Positions 8,664 through 16,978 of a stretch of DNA of 32,395 nucleotides are shown piece after piece. Source of the stretch: an uncultured Chloroflexota bacterium (lineage in GTDB: Bacteria > Chloroflexota > Anaerolineae > Aggregatilineales > Phototrophicaceae); NCBI GenBank assembly GCA_937974245.1, contig CALJKV010000042.1, forward strand, positions 1 to 32,395. Direction: 5' to 3'. The notes beneath the pieces are model-generated. The model had not been told where the DNA came from. It worked only from the letters and a program-made list of their open reading frames with translations, and made no database searches. Made by a program: the position numbers and the translations under genes. How positions within the stretch are numbered: the stretch's first letter is position 1; each line of letters starts with the position of its first letter.

Positions 8664-8664
8664 C

Positions 8665-9513
8665 GTGACCGCTTTCACCATCACACACTATAAACGGCGC
8701 TACTATCGGGCCGTGCACGACCTGCTCTTCCGCGCCCGGCAGGTACACACCCACCTTGACTGGCATGAAACCCAGCACTGGCTCGAATCGCAGCACCGAC
8801 CGATTATGCGGCTGGCCTGGCAGAATTGGCGGCTCGTCGGGCTGTTGGCCGCGTCGCAGCCGCTCAATCATGCCGCCTGGGTGCGGTTGGCGGCGCTTGA
8901 TGACCGGTTAAACGGGGATTTGCTAACGGTGATGTGGGATGCCATCGCCGCCGAGTTACGCGGATTGTCTGTCCAACGGGTCGGCCTGCTGATGATGGAT
9001 GACTGGCTGGAACCCCGGCTGGAGTCGCTGGGTTTTCGGTACATCGAGCATGTCGTCACACTGGCACGCAGCGGGAACGAACTCCCACCGCCTCGTCCGA
9101 GCCTGGTGGAAATCCGCGCTGCCGAACCGGGAGACGTGGACGCCCTGGTGCGGGTAGATCATGCCGCGTTTGCCCCGCCCTGGCAGCTGGCGGCTGATGA
9201 GATGCGGCAGGCACACCGTATCGCCCCCACCTGTACCCTTGCGCTGCTGGATGGCGCGGCGGTAGGTTACCAGTTAAGCACCCTCTACCTGGATGGTGCC
9301 CACCTGGCACGGCTGGCGGTGGTGCCAAACCAGCAGGGACAAGGCATTGGCGGGGCGCTGCTGGGCGATGTCTTACAGCGATTCTTCCGTCGCTACGTCT
9401 ACACGATGACGGTCAACACCCAGGATAGCAACACGCAATCGCAGCACCTGTATACGCGCTTCGGCTTCAGCCGCACCGGCTACGACCTGCCCTACTGGGA
9501 AGCGGCATTGTAA
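8665..9513 (+). CDS. GNAT-family N-acetyltransferase
   Basis: The product is 282 residues with a GTG start one base after the stop of the loader gene. The C-terminal half (about 146-282) is a GNAT domain: VEIRAAEPGDVDALVRVDHAAF, then LARLAVVPNQQGQGIGGALL with the acetyl-CoA loop QQGQGIGG at 223-230, and a C-terminal SQHLYTRFGFSRTGYDLPYW. The N-terminal half may be a degenerate second GNAT fold (it ends with LESLGFRYIEHV, a GNAT-like terminal strand). The substrate is unknown; RimI-like protein or small-molecule acetylation is possible. The tight spacing suggests co-transcription with the replication genes. Confidence 0.85.
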   Translation: MTAFTITHYKRRYYRAVHDLLFRARQVHTHLDWHETQHWLESQHRPIMRLAWQNWRLVGLLAASQPLNHAAWVRLAALDDRLNGDLLTVMWDAIAAELRGLSVQRVGLLMMDDWLEPRLESLGFRYIEHVVTLARSGNELPPPRPSLVEIRAAEPGDVDALVRVDHAAFAPPWQLAADEMRQAHRIAPTCTLALLDGAAVGYQLSTLYLDGAHLARLAVVPNQQGQGIGGALLGDVLQRFFRRYVYTMTVNTQDSNTQSQHLYTRFGFSRTGYDLPYWEAAL

Positions 9514-9535
9514 GGACTTACGTTGTTGCCGGGAA

Positions 9536-9571
9536 ATGCCCTCTGGCTTCGGCGGACACACAAAAGGGCAT
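9536..9571. terminator. Weak hairpin between convergent genes
   Basis: ATGCCCT (9536-9542) pairs with AGGGCAT (9565-9571) around a 22-base loop, between the convergent acetyltransferase and GH13 genes. There is no strong T run on either side, so terminator function is tentative. Confidence 0.3.
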
Positions 9572-9580
9572 CCCTGCGAT

Positions 9581-11200
9581 CTAAAAAGCCATCCGTTTAC
9601 GCCCTTGAATCAATTCCTGGTAGTACGCCAGCAGCGCCGTATCCTGATCGTCTCCCCAGGCCATAGGGACGCGATTGGTGTGCAGCCCCATGCCTTTTGT
9701 GCCCACTTTCTGGCTCAGGCCGACTTCCGTACCATAGTAGATGATGGGCGGCCCCGGCAGGCGCATCTGTTCGGCGGCAGCCCGACGCAGCACGTCTTTA
9801 TCCCCCCCGGCGATGAAGAGGAAACGATCCATGTCGTGGTTATCCAGGAAAGTCGGCAGCAGGAAATCCGACGGGAAATAGGCTGTATGCCGGGCGGCAA
9901 ACCGTTCGTAGTCGGCTTCCGGCCACGTTTTCCAGCCGAACGTCTTGCGGAGCGCCTCGCTGCTGTGGAAATCCAGCACGCCGTCCAACTGCCCCACATA
10001 CTGCCGCAGCATATCAGGCGCATCCACTACCTCGCCAAAACAGAACGAATCCGGCTTGACCTCACGGCAGGCGGCGCGGAAGTCACCCCAGAAGGCCGGG
10101 CTGGGGCCGAGGGCGTAATCCAGCCGGTAGCCGTCCACGTCGAATTCGCGCAGCCAGTAGCGGGCAATATCCAGCATCCAGTCACGGGCGGCGGGGTTCG
10201 CCAGGTTGATCTGCGGCATGGAGGCCGATGTGAAAAATGTCCGGTAGCCAATGCGTGAGTTATCAAAGGTGAACCAGTCGCGGTACGGGCTGGTTGGATC
10301 GCTCCTGGCCTCCAGGAAGATCGGGTTCTGGTACGACATATGGTTACACACCAGGTCAAGCAGCACGCGGATACCACGCTGGTGTGCCGCGTCTACCAGC
10401 GAACGCAGTGCCGTGTTGCCCCCCAAACGCGGTTCAGTGCATCTGTAATCCAGGATGTCGTAGCCGTGATGAGTTGGACTCAGCCAGGTGGGACTCAACC
10501 AGATACAGGTTGCACCCAGGTCGGCGATATAGCCTAACTTCTGCTCCACACCCTCCAGCGTACCGCCGCAGAACCCCATCAGGTCGGTGGTTTGCAGCCA
10601 TTTACGCCCATCGCCGGGGTAAAAGCGGTCTACGAACACCTGGTAGATAACGGCTTCCCGCGCCCACTCCGGTACGCGCAGCGTGTCCACATGATAGGCG
10701 AAAACCGTCGCTTTGGTCGGGTCGCCATACACCAGGTCATCCGGCAGTGGTTCACCCCGGAAGAAGTAACCGGACGCATGTTCGGCGGTGGTCTGCACAT
10801 CGGGCCAGTCCGCCCAGATTTCCGCGCCGCCCGCATCCCACGCGCCGATGCTGTAGCGAACGATTGTGCCGGCAGGCTGTGGCGGCAGAGTCCCCTCCCA
10901 GATGGTGACATAGCTCCACGAGAGGGTATCCCAGGTCGTTTCGACCTGTTCCAGGGGCAGGCCATAGCCGTGAACTGCCACGCCGCGACTCCCGCTGGGC
11001 ATGCTGCCATCCAGCGTATAGTAACAGGCGACATGTGTAGCGGCGACGTTCTGGCCGGTAGTGACGGTGATCGTTACCGGTTGGCCGGGTTCCGGGTCAC
11101 GTGGGGTTTTACGGTAAGCGTGCTGGACCCCCTGCTGCAAAGCCCGGTGGTGTACCAGCTTAAGACCATCACTTGCCAGTGTGCCGAAGATGAAGTCCAC
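9581..11200 (-). CDS. Cytoplasmic GH13 alpha-glucan hydrolase (maltodextrin-degrading type)
   Basis: The product is 539 residues with a GTG start 6 bases after the malG-like stop. There is no signal peptide. Residues about 30-150 form an N-terminal beta-sandwich as in neopullulanase and cyclomaltodextrinase relatives. The GH13 barrel follows from REAVIYQVFVDRF (181). Conserved regions are DLVCNH (282-287), GYRLDYALG with nucleophile D361, FGEV with acid/base E390, and FLDNHD with D456. The protein stops at QGRKRMAF, soon after the end of the barrel, so the usual C-terminal beta domain is missing. It ends the transporter operon and would hydrolyse imported maltodextrins. The exact specificity cannot be read from sequence. 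Confidence 0.9.
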   Translation of the reverse strand: MDFIFGTLASDGLKLVHHRALQQGVQHAYRKTPRDPEPGQPVTITVTTGQNVAATHVACYYTLDGSMPSGSRGVAVHGYGLPLEQVETTWDTLSWSYVTIWEGTLPPQPAGTIVRYSIGAWDAGGAEIWADWPDVQTTAEHASGYFFRGEPLPDDLVYGDPTKATVFAYHVDTLRVPEWAREAVIYQVFVDRFYPGDGRKWLQTTDLMGFCGGTLEGVEQKLGYIADLGATCIWLSPTWLSPTHHGYDILDYRCTEPRLGGNTALRSLVDAAHQRGIRVLLDLVCNHMSYQNPIFLEARSDPTSPYRDWFTFDNSRIGYRTFFTSASMPQINLANPAARDWMLDIARYWLREFDVDGYRLDYALGPSPAFWGDFRAACREVKPDSFCFGEVVDAPDMLRQYVGQLDGVLDFHSSEALRKTFGWKTWPEADYERFAARHTAYFPSDFLLPTFLDNHDMDRFLFIAGGDKDVLRRAAAEQMRLPGPPIIYYGTEVGLSQKVGTKGMGLHTNRVPMAWGDDQDTALLAYYQELIQGRKRMAF

Positions 11201-11206
11201 GATGGG

Positions 11207-12097
11207 CTACCCCTTTACTGCGCCGATAGTTAAGCCACTCACGATATAACGTTGCAGTGACAGGTAAAGCAGCACAATCGGCACCGCCGCGACGAGCGAC
11301 CCAGCGGCGAACACACCCCAATCGTTGGAAAATTCCCCGCCGGAGACAAAGCTGAACATGCCGACCATGAGCGTCCACGTCTCGCGCTCGTTGAGCATCA
11401 CCCGCGCCAGCAAAAACTCGTTGAATGTACCGACAAAGGCAAACAGGCCGACAACCACCAGGATCGGGCGTACCAGCGGGAAGATGAGATACCAGAAGCT
11501 CTGCCAGTGGGTCGCGCCGTCTACCTGCGCCGATTCGTCAATATCGCGGGGAATAGTGTCAAAGAAGCCTTTCATCAGCCAGATATTGACCGCCATCCCG
11601 CCACCCATGTAGATCATGATGAGGCCGCCATACGAGTTCAGGCCGAGCAGCGGCACATATTTGCCAATCTGGATAAGCATCAGGTAGAGCGCCACCAGCG
11701 CCAGCAGATTCGGGAACACCTGTACCAGGAAGATTGAGAGCAGCAGGCTGCGCCGCCCCCGAAATCGAAAACGCGAAAAGGCGTAGGCACTCAATGAGGT
11801 GATGAGCAGCGTCAGAACCGTGGAAATCGCGGCAATGAAGAGCGAATTGAACATCCAGCGCCAGAATGGAACCTGCGGGTCATCGAACAACCGCCGGTAG
11901 TTCGTCAGCAGGTCATCCAGGTTCTTGACATTGGACGGGATGAGCGTCTGGTTGGACATTGAGCCGGTGGGGTTGAATGATGCCGAAGTGATCCAGATGA
12001 CCGGGAAGAGCGCAAAGATCAATGCCAGCGTGATCACGATTCCCCGCGCCGCCCGACTGGTGAGAAAACGTCCCAAAACTGTCCCGATGTTAGACAT
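11207..12097 (-). CDS. malG: Sugar ABC transporter permease, MalG type
   Basis: The product is 296 residues from the ATG at 12097, preceded by AGGAGG with a 9-base gap; TTG at 12106 is less well placed. It overlaps the upstream permease by 8 bases. Six membrane segments are apparent, starting with ARGIVITLALIFALFPVIWI. The cytoplasmic EAA-type loop reads DIDESAQVDGATHWQSFWYLIFPLVRP, which contacts the transport ATPase. It ends with LQRYIVSGLTIGAVKG, a signature of MalG/LacG-type permeases. With the MalF-like protein it forms the membrane channel. No ATPase gene lies nearby. Confidence 0.92.
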   Translation of the reverse strand: MSNIGTVLGRFLTSRAARGIVITLALIFALFPVIWITSASFNPTGSMSNQTLIPSNVKNLDDLLTNYRRLFDDPQVPFWRWMFNSLFIAAISTVLTLLITSLSAYAFSRFRFRGRRSLLLSIFLVQVFPNLLALVALYLMLIQIGKYVPLLGLNSYGGLIMIYMGGGMAVNIWLMKGFFDTIPRDIDESAQVDGATHWQSFWYLIFPLVRPILVVVGLFAFVGTFNEFLLARVMLNERETWTLMVGMFSFVSGGEFSNDWGVFAAGSLVAAVPIVLLYLSLQRYIVSGLTIGAVKG

Positions 12098-13895
12098 TTT
12101 CACCAACCTCCTCCCAGCGCCGGGTGAGCCGGAACTGCAACAGAGTCAATGTGCCGACTATCAGGAAGATCATCACCGCAATGGCTGAGGCATAGCCGAA
12201 GTCCCGCGTGCCACCGGCGGAAAATGCGAAGCGGTAGGTATAGGTCATGAGGTTATCGGTATGGCCGACCGGCGGAGCGACTGTCCCCGCGATGGGGGGG
12301 CCGCCTTCGATCAGCCCTTCAATCATCAAAAAGTTATTGAAATTAAACGTAAACGAAGCGATCAATAACGGGCCAACCGCCACCAGCAGCAGCGGCAGCG
12401 TCAGACTCCAGAATTTATGCCAGGCATTCGCGCCATCTACTTCTGCCGCTTCATAGATTGAAGCCGAGATGGATTGCAGCGCACCGCTGCACAAGAGCAT
12501 GAAGTAGGGATAGGCGAACCACAGGTTGACCAGCAGAATCATAAACTTCGCCCAGCCGGGGTCATTGAAAAATGCCGGGGAACTACCGAAGATGTCCCGC
12601 AGCGTGGCCGGGATGACGCCCACATTCGAGTTGAACATGCCGCGCCAGATCAGAATCCCAATCATGCCGGGGATGGCATACGGGATAATCAGGAGTGACC
12701 GGATGACTTTCACACCAGGAAAATCCCGGTTGAGGATGAGCGCCATGAACAGCCCTAGTGAGAAGGCGGTCAATACCGACAGGAGGGCAAAGGCCACCGT
12801 CCAGCCGAACACCTTGAACAGCGGGACTGGCAGCAGGGTATCGAACAGGCTCAACATCGGCTCGGCGAAGACCGCCAGCAGCAGCAGCGGCACGACCACG
12901 CGCCGCACCAGCCAGATTTCCATGATGTCAGTATTGCCGAAGAAGCGGTAAACACCCCAGCCCGCCGCGACAGCGACTACAAACCGCCATAAGAAGTTCA
13001 GGAACTGTGGACCAAGGTTGCTCAACCCGCTGAAGAACCCGGTAATCCGGGCGAAATTGTTCAGGCCAATCGGCACCCAGTAACCAACGGGAGCGAAGGT
13101 GCTGTCCGGCGCGACAAACTGCCCCTGGCTGTCATCCGCCTGGTACACGATCATGGTTTCCATGTCGGTCAGCGTGTTGGCTGCCGCGTCGAATACCCAT
13201 TTCGAGACGAATGCCCCGGCCTCGTTGCGGCTCTTGATGCCAACCGGGCTGGCCGGGTCGCCAAACTGCATGGTTTGCAGAGTGTTCAGCGCCCGGAAGC
13301 GTTCGCCACCTTGCAGCACGATTAGCCCATCCATCTGCGCCGGGATCCCGGCCTCGTCATACGGGCCAGAGCCGCTGACGCCGGGCGTCACCGACTGTAA
13401 CGGTTGATCGGGGAGCGCGAAGAAGGTATTACCCTGGGCATCCACCAGCCACAGGCCGTAACGGTCTCCGGTTTCATTACCGAAGGGCGTCCAGGCGTAG
13501 CTCGTGCCACCTTCGGGGAGATAGGTACGCTGTGCCAGGAGTTCCGCGACTTCGACTTTGCTCTGGCGGTGGCCGTCGCTGAAGTTGGTGAAGGCCACGT
13601 ACAGCGTGTAAAACATTGGGTAGAGCGCCATCAGAACAATCAACGCCAGGGCAGGGGACATCCAGCGCAGCGGCCACAGCCCCGGCACGAGGGTAATCAC
13701 AGTGACGATCAAAGCGGTTGCCGCGATAGCGAGCGCCAGGAAGAGGTTGCCATCACCACCGATGCTGACGGCCAGCAGCAGGGCGAAAACATCAATGACG
13801 GCCAGCGCCAGCAGCCGCAAGATCAAGCCTACCGGTGACGAGGACAGGGCTGGGGCCCCGGTAGAGACCCCAGCACGTGCCAGCGCAGTACGCAT
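12090..13895 (-). CDS. malF: Sugar ABC transporter permease, MalF type
   Basis: The product is 601 residues, longer than E. coli MalF (514). The N-terminus has several hydrophobic helices (about 23-97). A large extracytoplasmic insert of about 190 residues (roughly 105-295) follows LYVAFTNF; it is analogous to the MalF P2 loop that contacts the binding protein. The permease core from about 345 has the EAA loop EAAEVDGANAWHKFWSLTLP. A LTLLQFRLTRRWEEV end is typical of MalF. The ATG lies 2 bases after the stop of the binding-protein gene. The substrate class, maltodextrin or a related alpha-glucan, is inferred from the GH13 partner. Confidence 0.92.
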   Translation of the reverse strand: MRTALARAGVSTGAPALSSSPVGLILRLLALAVIDVFALLLAVSIGGDGNLFLALAIAATALIVTVITLVPGLWPLRWMSPALALIVLMALYPMFYTLYVAFTNFSDGHRQSKVEVAELLAQRTYLPEGGTSYAWTPFGNETGDRYGLWLVDAQGNTFFALPDQPLQSVTPGVSGSGPYDEAGIPAQMDGLIVLQGGERFRALNTLQTMQFGDPASPVGIKSRNEAGAFVSKWVFDAAANTLTDMETMIVYQADDSQGQFVAPDSTFAPVGYWVPIGLNNFARITGFFSGLSNLGPQFLNFLWRFVVAVAAGWGVYRFFGNTDIMEIWLVRRVVVPLLLLAVFAEPMLSLFDTLLPVPLFKVFGWTVAFALLSVLTAFSLGLFMALILNRDFPGVKVIRSLLIIPYAIPGMIGILIWRGMFNSNVGVIPATLRDIFGSSPAFFNDPGWAKFMILLVNLWFAYPYFMLLCSGALQSISASIYEAAEVDGANAWHKFWSLTLPLLLVAVGPLLIASFTFNFNNFLMIEGLIEGGPPIAGTVAPPVGHTDNLMTYTYRFAFSAGGTRDFGYASAIAVMIFLIVGTLTLLQFRLTRRWEEVGENV

Positions 13896-13897
13896 GA

Positions 13898-15739
13898 CTA
13901 GCCGCCAACCGTTACGGTCAGCAGATTGGTTGAACTGTCGAACGAGAAGGTGACAGGCTCATTGTCAGCAGATACAGTGAAGGGGATATTGGCACCACCT
14001 GTTTCGCCGTCCGCGCCGTAGTTGACATCCCAACTCTGGTTGAGCGCGGCCTTGACTTCATAGTCGCCCGCCGGGAGCACGTCGGTGCTGAAGCTGTAAA
14101 TGCCATCGGCATCGGCGTCCTGCATCCAGGAGAGCAGGCAGTCCGGCGCCCAGTCACCGGGGCAGCCGAGGGCAACCTGGTAGCTGCCGGGGGCGCTCAC
14201 GATGAGCGAGTTTACGCTGTCGGTTACCCAGTGCGAAATCGGGTCGAACAGGAAGACAACATTGGTGTCGGCGTCCAGGTTGAGGACGATATTCGCGCCG
14301 CCTGCTTCGCCACCCAGGCCGTAGTTCACGTCCCAGGTGCCATTGAGGGCGGCTTTGTATTCGTAGCTGCCAGCGGGCAGATCAAAGGCCGCCTGCCAGA
14401 CTCCATCATCTTCGCCCACGACCATGCGGGTGTTTTCGCATTCCGGCTGCCAGTTGCCGGGGCAGCCCAACGCCTCTTGAATAGTGCCAGGCAGCCCGAC
14501 ATATTCGCCCGTTTCCGAGGTGGTTGCGCCAGTGACACGCCCGGCGATCAGGTCACGAATTTGCGCGGCAGCATCGGTGAAGGCTGTCGCACCGTCAAGT
14601 TCCTGCGTGATGGTGAACTGCTGGGCATTGCCCCACGCGCCCCACACCGAGGACATCTGAGGGATAGATGGCTGCGGCACGCCCACCAGCCCAGCATGAC
14701 GGAAAGCTTCAAAGTCTGGGTCGGCCAGCGATTCCAGAACCGGCAGATAGGCGGGTGGACGCGGGTCAGCATCATACATGGCCTGCATCGGCCCGCTGTT
14801 CGCCATAAAGTCAAGCAGGAAGGCTTCGGCCAGCAGTTGATTCTGGCTGTAGGCGCTAATCATGAAGCCCTGGCCGCCGATGAATGGTCGGCCCGGTCCG
14901 GCAGGCCCGGCAGGCAGATCGCTGATGGCGTAGGGGATACCCGATGGGCGGATACGCTCTGGCATCGCCCAGGGGCCGGTAATAATCATAGCCGCTTCAC
15001 CGCTCTCGAATTTGGCATGCATCACATCATAGTTCACGTCGGCGACGAGATAGCCGGCCTCGGCCATACTTTGCAGCCATTCAGCGGCAGCGATAGCGCC
15101 TGCGCTGTCAATGCCCACGTCCTCGGGGTTATAGTTGCCGTTTTCATCCAGCCCGAAGACGTAACCACCATAGGCGCTCATGATCGGGAAGTAGTGATAG
15201 GCGTCGTTGGTCTGAATCAGGTAGCCGAATTCACTGGTGCCGGAGCTGACCAGTTCTTCGGTGATCGCCTTGACTTCATCCCAGGTCGCGGGCGCATCCG
15301 GCACGAGGTCCGTGTTGCGGAGGAAGGCGACATTTTCGACGGCATAGGGCATTCCGTACAGTTCGCCATAGTAAGTGAACAGGGACAGCGCCGCCGGGCT
15401 GAATTCCGCTGCTTTGTCGCCCAGGTCAATTGGGACAACCGAGCCGTTCAGCACGAGTTCGCCAATCCAGTCATGGGCGGCGATGATGATGTCCGGGCCT
15501 TCACCCGCAGGGCCAGCCACCGGCAAATTAGCGCGAATATCGCCCATGCCGATCTCATCCACGCGCACGGTGACACCAAATTCCGCCGAGAACTGCTCGA
15601 CCAATGGGGTGAGTGCTTTTTCGCGGGTATTATCCGCCCAGATCAGCAGGTCAGGACGCCCGTCCTGAGCCGCTACCGGCGCGCCGACGACCATCGTCAG
15701 GCATACCGCCAACAGAACCACAAAACCAAACCGCTTCAT
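13898..15739 (-). CDS. Maltodextrin-type solute-binding protein fused to two X25-like domains
   Basis: The product is 613 residues. A Sec signal peptide ends near PVAAQD (cleavage about 24); no lipobox is evident. Residues about 26-400 are a family 1 solute-binding protein (LLIWADNTREKALTPLVEQF, then GPDIIIAAHDWIG, GEAAMIITGPWAM and GGQGFMIS), as in MalE. Two copies of a ~95-residue beta-sandwich follow (about 413-510 and 514-613). Each has ALGCPGxWxPxC, a LPAGxYExKAALNxxWDVNYG segment and GGANI. This pattern matches the X25 module known from pullulanases. The ATG follows AGGAGG with a 9-base gap. It is the first gene of the transport operon and delivers sugar to the two permeases. The X25 pair may bind starch or anchor the protein; that is inference. 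Confidence 0.9.
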   Translation of the reverse strand: MKRFGFVVLLAVCLTMVVGAPVAAQDGRPDLLIWADNTREKALTPLVEQFSAEFGVTVRVDEIGMGDIRANLPVAGPAGEGPDIIIAAHDWIGELVLNGSVVPIDLGDKAAEFSPAALSLFTYYGELYGMPYAVENVAFLRNTDLVPDAPATWDEVKAITEELVSSGTSEFGYLIQTNDAYHYFPIMSAYGGYVFGLDENGNYNPEDVGIDSAGAIAAAEWLQSMAEAGYLVADVNYDVMHAKFESGEAAMIITGPWAMPERIRPSGIPYAISDLPAGPAGPGRPFIGGQGFMISAYSQNQLLAEAFLLDFMANSGPMQAMYDADPRPPAYLPVLESLADPDFEAFRHAGLVGVPQPSIPQMSSVWGAWGNAQQFTITQELDGATAFTDAAAQIRDLIAGRVTGATTSETGEYVGLPGTIQEALGCPGNWQPECENTRMVVGEDDGVWQAAFDLPAGSYEYKAALNGTWDVNYGLGGEAGGANIVLNLDADTNVVFLFDPISHWVTDSVNSLIVSAPGSYQVALGCPGDWAPDCLLSWMQDADADGIYSFSTDVLPAGDYEVKAALNQSWDVNYGADGETGGANIPFTVSADNEPVTFSFDSSTNLLTVTVGG

Positions 15740-15890
15740 GTAAGACTACCTCCTAAACAGTATTATTGGGTGATTGATGATGCATCTAGAACGAACATTG
15801 TGTGGTGTGGACAAGGGGTTTCAACACCCGGTAGCCGCACCGATGTAATGAACCAGGACAGCCTTTTCTCTGGTCTGATACCACCCCCTT

Positions 15891-16385
15891 TCAGGTATCC
15901 TGAATGTTCAGATGAACGCGCAACGAGGTGCGCATATGCTTTAATAGTTGAATCAGTTGTTCCTGCTCCGCTGCGGGACGGCGGGAAAAGCACTCAGTCA
16001 TGTATTGTTCGTGGGCGGTATAGGCGCGTTCGCGCAAATCTGCGCCTGCGGGGGTGAGGGCGACGCGCTGCGCCCGGCGGTCATCCGGGTCTGTTACGCG
16101 GTGAACCAGCCCGGCAGCTTCCATCTGGTCCATCAGGCGGGTAATCGTGCTGCGGGCAAACAGCATCCGGTAACTGAGATCGGTGAGACGGCGTCCATCA
16201 GATGGGTGCAGCAGCATGAGGACGCGGTACTGCGAAGGGGTCAGATCGAACTGTGCCAGAACGCTACGGTCTGCGTTGTCCAGCAGCACGTAGACATCAT
16301 GAATCAGCCTGTACAGGCTGGCGGCAGTGGTGCCAGCTTCAATTTCATCAGAAAGAAAAGGATCAAATAACATTTTGTTGCACAT
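15891..16385 (-). CDS. MarR-family transcriptional regulator
   Basis: The product is 164 residues from the ATG at 16385, or 160 from 16373. The longer frame to 16436 is rejected because it would run through the promoter. A winged-helix MarR core is visible: SVLAQFDLTPSQYRVLMLLHP, then a recognition helix LFARSTITRLMDQMEAAGLVHR, and the wing DPDDRRAQRVALTPAG. MarR proteins are usually dimeric repressors released by small ligands. It sits 151 bases upstream of the binding-protein gene, on the same strand, so it may control the transport operon. Neither candidate start has a good ribosome site and the leader would be only about 15-27 bases. Confidence 0.88.
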   Translation of the reverse strand: MCNKMLFDPFLSDEIEAGTTAASLYRLIHDVYVLLDNADRSVLAQFDLTPSQYRVLMLLHPSDGRRLTDLSYRMLFARSTITRLMDQMEAAGLVHRVTDPDDRRAQRVALTPAGADLRERAYTAHEQYMTECFSRRPAAEQEQLIQLLKHMRTSLRVHLNIQDT

Positions 16386-16390
16386 AAAAC

Positions 16391-16406
16391 TGTTGCGTAT
16401 GCAACA
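16391..16406. promoter_or_regulatory. MarR operator palindrome
   Basis: A perfect inverted repeat, TGTTGC-GTAT-GCAACA, covers the expected transcription start of the marR-like gene. An extra TGTTGC half-site lies at 16376-16381. This is the classic arrangement for autorepression by a MarR dimer. Confidence 0.75.
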
Positions 16407-16436
16407 ATCATAACGCGACTGCGGGGCGATTGTCAA
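16407..16436 (-). promoter_or_regulatory. Near-consensus sigma-70 promoter of the marR-like gene
   Basis: On the minus strand, TTGACA (16436-16431) and TATGAT (16412-16407) are separated by 18 bases. Transcription would begin near 16400, inside the operator palindrome. Confidence 0.75.
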
Positions 16437-16525
16437 TCAGCCTGCCTTGTGCAGAATCAATGAATTGGCTGACGTGTATTTTCATTTCGACAGGCTGGCA
16501 ATTTGCTGGATGAATCGTGGACGGT

Positions 16526-16978
16526 CTAACCGCCGCTATACCATCGCTGGACGGCTTGGCCGGTGTCATCCTGGAATCCTGCAAAATCTGGGGGTTTGGG
16601 GAAGTGAATCAGGTGTGTTTGGCAGCGGCAGTCGGATGCGCCGAAGCGGGGAACGGGTATCGCCGCATGGGAGCGGGACGCCAGCGCCGCCGCCCATTCA
16701 TGCTCGTAAACCGTCTCGCTGACGAGATACCATATCTCACGAGTTGGCGCAGCCCGCCGCAGGTAGTCTATGTGCCAGTGGGGTTTTATCACCGGGGCAA
16801 GGTGGTGTTTGAGTCTGCCGCGCAGTCCGCCGGGGCCGAAGGCGCTGCCAACATAGGCATACCACCCGGCAAGGAAAGCGAATATGCCTCGCTTACCGAT
16901 GGTGAGGTGGGCGGGTTCGTCCAGGCGCAGAATAAGTATGTACGTCCCTTTGCTGACGGGTAGCGTGATTATTGTCAT
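16526..16978 (-). CDS. DUF123 / GIY-YIG-like nuclease family protein
   Basis: The product is 150 residues. The family pattern is clear: KGTYILILRL, then a WYAYVGSAFGPGGLRGRLKHHL segment equivalent to the GIY-YIG core, KPHWHIDYLR, and a C-terminal GASDCRCQTHLIHF with the conserved Cys pair. DUF123 proteins are small stand-alone domains related to GIY-YIG endonucleases; some archaeal relatives (for example fused to endonuclease III) suggest a DNA repair link. Its ATG overlaps the stop of the upstream gene as ATGA, so translation is coupled. Function in bacteria is not established. Confidence 0.85.
   Translation of the reverse strand: MTIITLPVSKGTYILILRLDEPAHLTIGKRGIFAFLAGWYAYVGSAFGPGGLRGRLKHHLAPVIKPHWHIDYLRRAAPTREIWYLVSETVYEHEWAAALASRSHAAIPVPRFGASDCRCQTHLIHFPKPPDFAGFQDDTGQAVQRWYSGG

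Noticed and set aside
14231..16057. Very long open frame (608 codons) on the plus strand
   Set aside because: It lies opposite the solute-binding-protein gene, whose signal peptide, domains and ribosome site are clear; the antisense frame has no family pattern and is a GC-rich shadow.
16386..16436. N-terminal extension of the MarR regulator
   Set aside because: It would translate through the -35, -10 and operator; the family N-terminus begins later.
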